Position numbers and translations under genes: made by a program. Shown here one piece after another: positions 24,031 to 36,300 of a stretch of DNA of 64,000 nucleotides. Position 1 is the stretch's first letter. Every line of letters starts with the position of its first letter. Below the pieces are notes generated by a model. The model was not told the origin of the DNA, searched no databases, and saw only the letters and a program-made list of their open reading frames with translations. Origin of the DNA: Magnolia sinica (Eukaryota; Streptophyta; Magnoliopsida; Magnoliales; Magnoliaceae); NCBI RefSeq assembly GCF_029962835.1, contig NC_080581.1, positions 20,040,001 through 20,104,000 on the forward strand, read 5' to 3'.

Positions 24031-26072
24031 TTTTCGGCTTTACGTGCGGGGGACCACGAAGGCATAATTAAGCCGGCGGCGCACCAGACACGCGAGTGTG
24101 GGGAGACCCCTCGCCTGGCCGATGCCAACTTGCCAATCAGGACGGGCCCACAAGGCGATGCTCTTATCCACGTGGAGTGCTCTCATTGGCTCCTGAAGAG
24201 CGCGTGCTTTCCCTCCGGGCCCCACTTGTGGTCCTTGCTCTCACGGCATGCCGCGTGTCGAGCGGGACAGATTGGGGTCGTTGTCCGCGACGGGCGGAGT
24301 GGAAGGCAAGGAACTTAACCCTTCTCTCCGTCTTTCCTCATACCCTTTGTTTGTCGTTTTCACTGAGTTTCAGTTGAGCAACTCGCACGCGTAAGAACGA
24401 GGGATGAGGTACATACACGTGTGCCATATTCCACCTCGATATGTACCCGGTAATTACGTGTTCGCCATTAGAAAACAGATACATCCAGTCTCAGGTAGCT
24501 CAGATGAACATACCGAATTTGGAATGTAAAAAATTCTAAGGAAAAATCAATGGCTTATGTAACAGTAATTCTCTTGAATGTTTAATAATATAGTTAAAAA
24601 TCTTAATTTACAACTTATCAATGGAACAGATCTTCCACACGTTTTCTATTTCGACACGTATGAAGAGATGAATATCTTCAAATATCATGCGAGAGAATGG
24701 TTTCCTTTTCTCACGTTGTGCCGATGGAGCCGGTCACAGCAACACGTGTCACGACCGGCAGTTTAACCCTCCAGCGACGATAATCCGCTGGCATTAACTC
24801 GTGTCTCTTAGCTGCGTCGGGTTTTTGTCGATATCTCGCGCCATTTCCTTATAAAACTCCGAACCTGAAAATCCACCACGTGTCATCATCGACGACGTCC
24901 GATCTATTTCTCGATCCTCGCATCGACGATGATCCGCTAAAAAAAGCTTTTGTAAGAACCTTTTATCGCTGAAATTAAATTCGGCGGCTTCAACTGCGGA
25001 AGCGGCACCGTCCCCGACATCTAGCAGGAGAAATGATCAGATGTAGTACCGTACAATAAGGTAGGATAAAGCCATTAATTTCCGCCCATATGTCTTACAT
25101 ACAGACTATCCTATCCGTAGAAAAGGTGGGCCACATCACGATCATTAGTCCATAGTAAGTAATCTGATAAAAACTTACGGTGGGACACATTTTTACTGCA
25201 AATCATTGATATCATTTCATGTGCTGATGTGGTGTACCCAATACATATATAATTCTGAGTTTCACAGAGGTAAATCATCATATTGTTTCTCATTTTTTGT
25301 ACGGATTTGATATTTATATCAGTAATCAGATGAAGAAAGAAAGATGGATGTATCTTAAGTTAAGATACAGCCACTGTATCTTGATCGTTTCTCAATCTAG
25401 CATGTTTACAGTAATACCACCAGCATACGCGGTTTTCCCTTCAAAAGTGGTTTTTAGCCCAGGCCTTATATGCTTCTGGGGAGCACCGAAACCTACTATA
25501 CGGATAGATAAAAAAGTACACGTGCAGATAGCCTACATACTTAGGCATGTGCACCAGCTCACATCCGCCGTAAAAAATTCATCGATTGGGTGGCTGTGAT
25601 TATCCCAACAGATCAATATTCGTCCGATGCCCTGCACGCCGTATGGGCCACACGCGAAACCCGAGAGATATCAAGGAGTACAATTTCGATTGCTCCGCAC
25701 GTCTATCTACTTTTCACGTTTTCATATAATACGAATACAAATAATCGGAGAGACTACAGTGTGCGTTCTTCACCATTTTTCAGTCGGCTTTGATCACCTG
25801 CCATGTACTGATCATGCACGTATTTGAATCCAAACCGTTAAATCCAAATATCATCTGTTGTACTGAAATTCTTCCGCTGTGCGTTAATCAGACGATCAGG
25901 ACCGTCCAATTACCGTAATTTTTAGAAAGCAATGGATCTGCGATACACCGCCACGATTTGGACGGTCTATAACGAGGCAAAAAAGATCTACAAGGACATA
26001 AAACAAGACAACACCGTTCACAAGACCTGAAAAAAGCACACTGTAGTCTTTGCTATGTATTGCATATAACAA
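24031..26072 (+). promoter_or_regulatory. Upstream region of the KNOX gene
   Basis: About 2 kb upstream of the coding start is free of recognisable genes. The part 24031-24370 is GC-rich and keeps many CG dinucleotides. CACGTG (G-box) cores occur at 24169-24174, 24743-24748 and 24877-24882, the last two in the ABRE-like forms ACACGTGTC and CCACGTGTC. A weak TATA candidate, CTATAA, lies at 25967-25972, within a local inverted repeat GACCGTCCAA / TTTGGACGGTC (about 25891-25967). None of these sites is proven. The transcription start cannot be placed from sequence; it must lie before the CT-rich leader at 26073. Confidence 0.35.
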
Positions 26073-26096
26073 CTCTCTCTCTCTCTCTCTCTCTCT
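26073..26096 (+). repeat. (CT)12 in the presumed 5' leader
   Basis: Twelve CT units lie 103 bases before the KNOX start codon. CT-rich tracts are common in plant 5' leaders and core promoters, so this supports placing the 5' UTR here. Its length may vary. Confidence 0.9.
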
Positions 26097-26105
26097 ACCA
26101 TCGTT

Positions 26106-26174
26106 ATGGTTTTGAAGAAGGCGATGAGAAGAACATCATCATCATCGTCACGACGGCCATCATCATCATCATAG
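26106..26174 (+). CDS. Upstream ORF of the KNOX gene, 22 codons
   Basis: An ATG with G at -3 and G at +4 (a strong plant start context) opens a 22-codon frame beginning MVLKKAMRRT and then rich in Ser and Arg. It ends at TAG, 24 bases before the main start codon. The Ser run comes from TCA repeats in the leader. A second, four-codon frame lies at 26055-26069 if transcription starts before it. Upstream ORFs of this kind usually reduce translation of the main frame; that role is inferred and not shown here. Conservation in relatives is unknown. Confidence 0.5.
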   Translation: MVLKKAMRRTSSSSSRRPSSSS

Positions 26175-26198
26175 CCGTTTAACTGCTTTCTCACGGAA

Positions 26199-27059
26199 AT
26201 GGCGTACCACCATAACCATCTCTCCCACGAAATGGCGCTCCCGCATTTTACAGAGCACCAGCAGCTCTCAGAAAATGCTTCGGTGCTCCGCAGCATCATT
26301 CCAGACCAGTTCTCCCAACCTACATCTGATGCAGCGGCAGCAGCTGCTGCAGCTGCAGCTGCCGCTGGGAAAGAAGGGAAAGATCTCCACCGTCTGTTGA
26401 TAGAAACGTCCGTAAAACCTCAACAGCAGCAGCTCAGCGGCAGTGGTCCGACGTGGCTGAACAGCGCAATTCTCCGCCAGCAGAGCCACCACTACGCCGA
26501 CGGGAGCTTCCTTCATCTACAGACCACGTCGGATTCGGCCCCATCGGCAGCTTCCGTCGGTGGCGGCAGCAGCGGCGCGAGTCAATGGCTCCCCCGTCCA
26601 ATCCTCCAGCGGAACGTGAGCGATGTCGTCAGCGGCGGGCCGGCTGATGATGTACCCGTCTCGAGCGACTCGATGATGGCCGCCGCGATGTCGCACGGGT
26701 CGGCCGACCTGAATAACGCTGGCGGCGGCGGGGGGGCCGGGACGGGTCCGGGCCAGGGTCAGGCGGCGAGCAGCGCCGAGCTGGTGGAGAGCGATGCTGC
26801 TGGTAGTGGGGAGCAGGCCGGGGACGGGGTCGCACCATGGCAGAGCGCGCGGTACAAGGCGGACATACTCTCGCACCCACTGTACGAGCAGCTGCTGTCG
26901 GCACACGTGGCGTGCCTGAGGATCGCGACACCGGTGGACCAACTTCCGCGGATCGATGCCCAGCTCGCTCAGTCGCAGCATATCGTCGCCAAGTACTCGG
27001 TGCTCGGCCATGGGAACCAGCTGATTGTTGGTGACGATAAGGAGCTCGATCAGTTCATG
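26199..27059 (+). CDS. KNAT3: KNOX exon 1 (residues 1-287)
   Basis: The frame opens at ATG 26199 (GAA before, G after) and encodes the low-complexity N-terminus, the whole KNOX1 domain and the start of KNOX2. It ends GATCAGTTCATG before the donor GTCAGA. Splicing falls between codons (phase 0). The open frame runs on into the (TC)n tract of intron 1, which gives a false Ser/Leu tail if translated without splicing. This exon is GC-rich compared with the introns. Confidence 0.95.
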
Positions 27060-27077
27060 GTCAGATTTCTCTCTCTT

Positions 27078-27116
<39 letters not shown>

Positions 27117-27292
27117 TTTTCTGTTATCAGTTTGCGCTTGTCGGTAGTTTTTATTTATCATTAAATCGATAATTCTGTTGCTAATTATTGTTAAATATGT
27201 ATAAAATCATATGAATTAAGATCTTATTTACGCAAAATCAAAATAATTAGTGTATTCTTGGATTCTATTCTTTGTTCTCAATCTTTTATATT

Positions 27293-27323
<31 letters not shown>

Positions 27324-30300
27324 CTCCCTTCTTTTTGGGTTTTGAGTATGCATTACTTGATTTCTGATAAATATGAAGACAAGGCCGAATTCATCAATCT
27401 GGATTTGTACTGTTAGTTGGTGAGCATCCAAATGTGCTACTTGTGTTGCTTATGCTACCATTTTTATTTTTTATTTTGGCAAGCAATGCCAAAACATCAT
27501 AGATTTGGTCTATATTTCCAGTGTGCCCGAGATTGTGCGGGTTTGACAGGAGTTGAGTGAGTTACAGATAGGGTAAATGGTTCCAATGAAAATTATGAAA
27601 ATCGGTAGCTTTTAAGAGATTCTGAAGTTGTTGTGAAAGTGGATGGATTGTTGGCAGTAGAATGCTTTCAGAAACTTATCTGTGTTTCATAGAAGGGTTT
27701 TTGTTGGTTTTTTTTTTTTTTTTTTGAAGAACGAATTTTGGAGCTCATTCTGTCTGGGTTTTGAAAACTTCACTCTCATAAGGATAATCTTCTCTTTGTT
27801 TGATTGTTGTGGGTGGATATCTTGTTTATTTCTTTCATGGGGCTGACGTGGTTCAGGACCGCCAAACCATCCAAATCTGGTTGCTTTTGCATCACCGTGA
27901 GAAGCCAAAATTTGGATTCCTTGCTTGGAATTGATATATTGGCAACTCAAAAAATAAACGTTCTAGCCAATCATCATGTGCCTAAATTCAAAACCATTTA
28001 AAAGCCCCACCTTGATAAGAGGACCCCTTTGAATACTTCAAATACTGGACACAAGTGCTGCCGTAGAACTGATATTCTTCTTCGTCTGGTGGGTCTGCTC
28101 AAGCACAAGACATAACTACAGACGGTGTAAAACAATTTTATTGATTTAGTTGGAGTTATGGAATGATATTCTGATGAATGCGTTGCAAACTCTGTCTGCT
28201 TTAATGATTGTAGGCCAGCTATGTATTTGAAATTTAAATTCTAAAGTTCCTTCCATAATGCAGGGAAGGAAAGCCATGCAGACACAAATTCATGGCACAC
28301 AATTCAAGTAGACACCTTTCAAAGGGAAAAAAAGAACAATGCAAGAGAGGAGCACGACCTCCCACGTACATGCGAACAAATAAAGACAATCAAATAAAAT
28401 TTACCCATTTCTATGACAAGTAACTTAATATGAAACCATGTAAATTAGAAAATACCTAAACCACCCATACATTCTTTACCCACTTTACAATATCCAAATT
28501 ATCCTATCCAAAATGGGAAGATGCTGAGGGGAATCCTTGACAAATACAACATAAATTACCTTGCACTCTCAATACGTTCTCATTCAAATTAAAAGATAAA
28601 ATAACAATAGTTGTTTCTTGCCTCAAGGCATTGGATTGATTGAGGTCTACTATTCTACGCTCCATTGGTCTTGTGATCAGTGACACTACTATTAAGCACT
28701 CCATTAGTCTTGTGATCGGTGACACCACTAGTATCTGGCATCCACAACTTTACGGCCATTACTATTTATTATTATTATTTTGAGAAAACCTATCTCAGCC
28801 CCTTAAGGATTGTTACGGGGCCATTACGACCATTATAGGATTGTTACGAGCCATTACAGGTCAAATTTTTTGTAATGGTCTGTTATGCGGCCTGTTGTGG
28901 CCTGTTACAGGCCGTTATGGGTCAATTTTTTTTTTTTTTACTTCATAATGCTCAACTGTTATACGACTATTACAACCCATAACACATAATAACTGCCACC
29001 ATTACTATTTTGTAACCATTTTGTAACTATTTTGGAATACCTAGTTTCCACGTGCTTCTCTCAATCGGTGAAGAATTAGGCTCAAATTGATTTGTGGCAT
29101 GCCCAACTTGTTCGTACTCCTTTGTCTCAAATTCATTGTCTTTATCAAAATTTGCTTAAGTGTAATGGTAGAATAGTGTAGTGTGATACCCTCATTTTTC
29201 TAAACACAATCATTCTTCGTTTCCAGAGAGAAATCAAATATGTTTATCCCCATTTAAAATTGTGCACTCTAATGTTTGGGGACCATCTCTCGTTACTTCT
29301 TTTGTTGGATTTGCTATTTTGTTTCATTTATTGATGATTGCTCATGTAATACGTGGATCTCTTGATATCCAAATATGATGTTTTCCCCAGATTTTGAATA
29401 TTTCATACCATCATCCAAACTAAATTTGGTTGCCAAAAAAAAAAAAAGGTTTCTCACTCAGATAATGGGTGAATACATGAGTAATGAAATACAACATTTC
29501 CTTCAAGAACATGGGATTGAGGCTCGATATAGCTATGCACAACGCAACAGAAGAGTGTCTTTCAAAGGAAAAATCATCATCTTCTGGAAGTTTCCAAATG
29601 TTTACTTGAAGGAATGAATGTTTTGAGGATTTAGTTGTTTTAACGACTTCATACCCATTGTTATTAAATAGTATAAGCAATCGTATGCGACCCAAGGGGG
29701 TTGTGCGCATATGTGATCTCCTATTTGCATATGCCATCACACAACCCCCAATTTTTATTTTTTTATTTTTAATGGCACAAGTGATGGCATAATTGCATAA
29801 GCCATTGCATATGCCATGACATAATCCCATAAGCCATCACATATGCCATGACATAATGCCTAATGGTCATAAAACTGCATATGCAACTATGCATGTGTTA
29901 TATGCCTACAAAATGGCATATGTGATCACAAATGACAATGCTATTCATATCTAATAAATACTCCTGACCTCTATTCTTAATAGAAAAAGGTCGAAGTTCT
30001 ACTCTTAAACTGGCAAAGATTTGTTCTCAATTCTCCCATGTGTTTTTGGGTGCGCACTTCTTACATCTCCTTGGCTTGTCACATGATAAGTTGAGTCCTT
30101 GGTCTATCAAATGTGTTTTCTTGGGATACACCAACACCAACAAAAGATATAAGTGTTATAGTCCTCATCTAAGAAAGTTGTATTTGTGGATATGTTTTCA
30201 TGAGTCAATTTTTTCTTCTTCTTAATCATCTCACATTGGTTCAACTCAATGGCTTCCCACTTCATCCTTTACAATTGTTCCTCTTCCTGCTATTACTCCT

Positions 30301-33300
30301 AATGCTAGTTGGGATGCTTTAAAGGACACTAAGGAGTTAAAAGTGTATACTCAAAGGAAGAAGAGAATAGATGTAATGCTTGACTTTATAGACCAATCAT
30401 CAGTCCCTTCCACTATTCCAGGTAATTATAATCCCCCTCGAGCTTATCTTGATCTTGATTTTCTCATTCTTCTTCTTGAATGGACTAATTTTTTGTCTTA
30501 CTCGATATCCTTCATGTTTCAACCTCAAGTCCCATTATTAATTTTGTTTCTTATAAATCTCTATCTTCTTCTTTTTAGTCCTTTCCTAATTCGTTGTCTT
30601 CTGTACCACACCTTTCTAGTGTTGCAGATGCCCTTGCCCGTCCAAAGTGGAATGAGGCAATGCAAGATGTTATTACTCGAAAAAAAAATCAAACTTGGGT
30701 ATTAACATATGTTACATATCTTCCCAAAGGAAATGGGTGGTTGGCTACAAGTGGGTATTCACTATTAAGTATCACTCAAATGGTTTAGTTGATCGGTATA
30801 AAGTTTGTCTTGTAATTAAGGGCTTCGCTTGAACATTGGGTCTTGACTATCTGGGGAGCTCTGCTCTCATTGCAAAGCATAAATCTATATGCATTCTTCT
30901 TTCTCTAGTTGCTCACAAATCTTGATTGTTATATTAGCTTGATGAAAAAAATGCATTCCCATATGATAAACTTCAGGAGGAAGTCTATGTTGCTTATCCT
31001 GATTTTAGCCTAAGTAGGATTGTGTGAGGGTTTTAGGCTAAAAAGGGCTCCCTCAATCTCCTAGGGCATGATTTGAGAGATTTGGTAGTGTTATCCTCAA
31101 GATAAGTAGCTATAAGAGAAGATCAACAGATCTTACTGTACGGACAAAAGGAATAGGAAACTACTATTCTGATTGTGTATGTTGATGATATAGTAGTTAA
31201 AAAGTGATGAAACCTATGAGATTGAGCGGTTGAAAACATATTTGCATCAAGAAATTGATATTAAGGATTTCGAGATACGAAAATACTCATTGAGAGTTGA
31301 AGTTGCTCATTTAAAACGAGGGATATTTGTACCCTAGGGAAAGTATACGATAAGTTTATTAAAGGATATAGGTATGTTGGGGGCCAGTTGATACACCAAT
31401 AGAACAAAATCATGGGCTTCATTGCAATTAGGAAGATATCATTGTGGATCCAGGTTGCTACAAGTGGCTAATAGGGAGGCCTATTCATCTAACAAAAACC
31501 AATTGGATATTCCATATGCAATTAGCATTGTCAGTTAATTCATGCATGCTTCTAAATCATCTCATATATTTGTGGTTTATGGAATTCTAAAACACCTGAA
31601 ATTAGCTCTGGGAAAAGGTATCTTATCATCAAGTCATGGGCAAATGAACATATAGAACGATGCATTGATGCAAATTGGGAAAAAATCAACTGCCCTGTTT
31701 CACTCCCGTATCGCGTAACAGTCATAGTTGTTACCTAATACGTATTGGCTTTTACGGGCATATCGTAATGGATATAGAAAACCTTGGCTTCAACACTTGA
31801 TCTTGCCTTCATAGATGGGTACTGTACTTTTTTGGGCAGGGTTGAAAATCGACAAACAATCTACTATAGGGTATTGTACTTTTGTTGGTGGGAATCTTGT
31901 TACTTGGAAGAACAAGAAAAATATAGTACCCTATAATAGATTGTTTGTCATTCTTCAACCCTGCCTAAAAAAGTACAGTACCCATCTATGGTGGCAAGAT
32001 CAAGTGTTGAAGCCAAGGTTTTCTGTATCCATTACGATACGTTCGTAAAGGCCGATACGTATTAGGTAACAACGATGACTGTTACGTGATACGGGAGTGA
32101 AACGGGGCGGTTGATTTTTTGGGACCGTATCGGCCATTATAGTGGCCGTAAAGGCCGTTATGAGACATAATGACCGTTACCCCCGTAATGGTAAAAAAAA
32201 AAAACCACCACTTTTTTTCCTATTTAAATTCATTTTTCTCCTTAATTTTTTTTTCACTTTTCTCATTTCAAGAACTCTTCTAGATCATTTTACAACAAAT
32301 TTCAACTACTTACTATAGTATTTAAGTTAAAACTGTAGATTAGAGTAATTTGAGCGAATAGAAGCTTCAAGGGTTTTTTATTTTTCAAAAAAATGAAAAA
32401 GTAGTATTTATGCCTTTTTAATGATTTCTAGTTCTAATGCCTTGATTGTGATATGTAAACATTATAGGCATGTAATCATGTTCACAAATTCACTAAACAA
32501 CCCGATACAACACTCTCACCAAAGAGTGGATTGTTACACTACCATAAACATGTTATAAACAAAAAATGAGTATATATTTGGAATATTTACATTATTCTGA
32601 ATGTTCTACATATTTTTTCATCTTTTTTTTTTTTCGAGCAAAGGAAAATTTTCAACCGTTATGGGGGTCGTAAAGGTCTGCCCTTGTATCGGCTGTTACA
32701 ACCAATTTCGTATCGGTAACAGTGGTGATCGTTATGGCCACCGTAACCGATATTGTATACCTTGGTTAAAGCAGAGTGTTGGGCTATGGCACGTAGCACT
32801 TGTGGATTGATGTGGCAAATGACGTTTATAATTAAATTGGGAATCGAAGTGAACCCTTCTACTGCTCTTTAATGTGATCAAGGTGTTCTGTATCCGTTAC
32901 GATACACCCATAAAGGCTGATATGTATAGGTAACGGCCATGACCGTTACGCGATACAGGGGCGCAATGGGGCAGTTAGTTTTTTAGGACTGTATCAACCG
33001 TTACGGTAGCCATAAAGGCCGTTACGGGGCATAATGACCACTTTTTTTCTTTTTCTTCTATTTAAATCAAAATTTCTCCTCATTTTTTCACCTTTCTCAT
33101 TCCAAGAACTCTCCTAGATCATTTCACAATAGATTTCGACCACTTTTACTATAGTTTTTAAGATTAAAACCGTAGATTGAAGTGATTTGAGTGAATAGAA
33201 GCTTTGAGTGCCAGTTTTTCAAAATCGAAGAAGTATAATTTATGCCTTTTTTTTTCCCCCTGATTTCTAGTTCAAGTGCTTGATCGTGATGTGTAAACAT

Positions 33301-36300
33301 TAAAGACATATAATCACGTTCGCAAATTCACTAGACAACCTGATACAACACTCTCACCAAAGAGTGGACAGTTATACTACCATAAACATGTTCAAAACAA
33401 AAAAATGAATACATAGTTGGAATATTTACATTTTTCTGGTTTTTCTATATATTTTTTCAGATTTTTTTGGGCAAAAGAAAATTTTCAACGGTTACGGGGG
33501 TCGTAATGGTCGTTACTCCCCTGTGTCGGTAATGGTGGGGACCATTACGGCCACCATTACCAATACAGAATACCTTGAATGTGATAGCTAGGCTACTAGC
33601 GTTGTTAGTTAATTCATATCCAATTAGTGTTGTTAGTTAATTCATGCATGCTCCTAAACCATCTCACATAACTGTGGTTTGTAGAATTCTAAAATACCTT
33701 AAATTAGCTCTGGGAAAAGGTATCTTGTCTTGAAGCCATGGGCATATGAATATAGAAGGATCATTGATGCAAATTTGGCAAGGTTGAAAAACGACAAACA
33801 ATTTACTATGGGATATTGCATCATTGTTGGTGGGAAATCTTGTTACTTGGAAGAGCAAGAAGCAATCTATGGTGGCAAAATTAAGTGTTGAAGTTGAGTG
33901 TTGGGATATGGCACGTTGCACTAATTGATGTGGCTAAGGACGTTTATAGTTGAATTGGGAATCGAAGTGAACTCTTCTATTGCTCTGTAATGTGATAACG
34001 AGGTTGCTATACACATCACCAATAATCCAGTCTATCATGAGAGAACGAAACAAATAAAAGTAGATTGTCACATCATCAAGGAAAAGGTTGTTGCAAAGCT
34101 CATTTCTATACCCTTTTTACTCTACCATGATTTGATCAATTTTTATGTATTAGAGTGGATATCTAGGGTTTTAAATTGAACTTTCAAATTGAGTTTGAAT
34201 TAGGGTTCAAGGTTTAGTGTAATTTTTTTTTTAAAAATAAAATTTCTTTGAGCTTATAAACTGGATCTTGCTGTTTTATTTTGAAGACTTTAGAGGATCT
34301 TGCTTGTTTATTTTTCTTGTTATTCTATTTGACATTGTTGTTCTATGACGAATTATTATGTAATTTCTATTATTTAACACATTGTATTGATTATGCGGCT
34401 TTTGTAATATATTTGCCCCGTGGATGGTTGGCTTGATTGAGTATTATTTATTATTATTTTTCTATAAAGGCTTCATTCAGTTTTAAATTGAAGATTGTAA
34501 GTTATAGGGATGGTCAGATCCTCACTGAAACTAATCTACTTGGGAAATTTTTTAGTTCAAGCTTAACTTTTAAAGCATTTCACTCAACCATTGCCTTGTT
34601 TATCATTCTACATTGTAGTTTCTATCAACCTTCTATTGTTTGCATGTGTTGCAATATCATAACCTTCTTTAATTCAACAATGGGCATTAAAAACATGTTT
34701 TTGTTTTAAATCTGAGCTTGTTATTTCATGTTTTATAGTCCCCAATTTGGGAAATTCTGCACTGAGAAACTTATATTATAACCAATCTCGCCTCCCATCT
34801 TGCGCTAGATCTCATAATCCATTATATGACCCTGCTCTGCGAGACAATCTGGTAAATGCTCAAATCATTTTCCTTCATGGGTAGCAATTTCAACAAGAAG
34901 GCTACATATAAGAGCATGATTATCACAAAAAATTTCTCTGGTTCCAAGTCCCTCCTCTTCCATATCAAGTAACTCAACTCGTAACCAATCTTGTACGCCA
35001 TCTTAGATCTTATCTCCTAATCCATTATGTGACCTACTCCATTAGACGATCTTGTTACTTGCTTTATAATGAATTTCTCATTATCATAATGGATTCCCAA
35101 TCCTTTCTGCTTTAATGATAACTATTTGACTCACTCAGATAACATGCTTTCAGACCCATCTCTTGTTGTAACAGATCCCATCGCTTTTCACTTTAAGGCT
35201 ATCTTGTGATGCCTCTCTCTCTAGATTTTTTCCCCTTATTTTGACTCGATTACTCTTCTACCTTTAGTGTAGGTTTAAGTTGTTAGTGAGTGCCTTTCCA
35301 TTTAATTTCTCTTGTTTGCATTAATCATTGACGGAACCCTTCTATGAGCTTCAAATCTAAGAAACTGATGGGCAATTATCGTATCTATTACTAAGTTATG
35401 GACATTGTACTCATAGAAAGCAAACTTTATGCTAGTAGACATTTGGAGGGAATGGGGTTCTAGGATTTTCAACAAGAAAGCATGCATAACAGTCTAATTC
35501 TTTTGAGAATTAACAAACGAAGAGTTTTTGCTTAGAATCATAGAATGGGAAGCCCTGAGTTTGTAAACTACTCAATCTTGTAGAATTGGTAATGTGATCG
35601 TGAACAAACATCTAGTCTCTAGATGGTGCTGATGGGTTAAACTTGAGGGAGATTGGTGAAAACATAAAATATAGCTTGGATATTTTGATCAAGTTGAATT
35701 GCGAAAGTTTGTTGGTCTTGTTAGCGACTCAAATGGGGAAGGTATGGTTGCTTATTCTCAAAAGGCAAGAGACTAAGAATAAGCATGATTTTTCTGGTTG
35801 AGCTACTTGGATAATATGCCATTTAAAAGAAGATTCAGAATTTATGGATCAAATTTCACTTAAAGTTGGCCCTTGAGTGTGTCAGCAATCAAATTCCCCA
35901 ACCATTAGATCATTTTTAATTTTCTATTATTGGCATTGCTCATTTTTCACTCTATTTTGAGGTAAATGTCCATTTGTGATCTACCAATTGGATCGATGCC
36001 ATAATCCAATTACCCTGCCTTTTTTCATTCAATTTTCTCGCGGAAGAGACATACAAAGCTACACTAACGATCATGGGATTAAACTTATGAGTTATAGTAT
36101 GAAACTTTGGGAGAGAGTGATTGAGCAAAGACTAAGGCATGAAACGACTGTATCAATAAAATCCGTTTGGTTTCATTCGCTGAAGCTATTTCCTACTTAG
36201 ACGATTGATGAAGAGATATAGGGAGAGGAGGATCTACACTTGGTCTTTATTGACCTAGAGAAAGCATACAATATGATCCTTAGAGAGTTAATTGGTGAGT

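Noticed and set aside
23872..24318. 148-codon open frame upstream of KNOX
   Set aside because: It runs across a copy of the dispersed module into GC-rich DNA, has no recognisable domain, and the first half is non-coding in the other module copies.
26517..27161. 214-codon frame on the - strand opposite KNOX exon 1
   Set aside because: It is a shadow of the GC-rich exon and its TC repeat, with Arg/Glu repeats at the start; the + strand frame is clearly the gene.
27060..27163. KNOX exon 1 continuing through the Ser/Leu run to a stop at about 27162
   Set aside because: The donor GTCAGA follows the conserved DQFM, and exon 2 restores the KNOX2 domain exactly in frame; the run is only the (TC)n tract.
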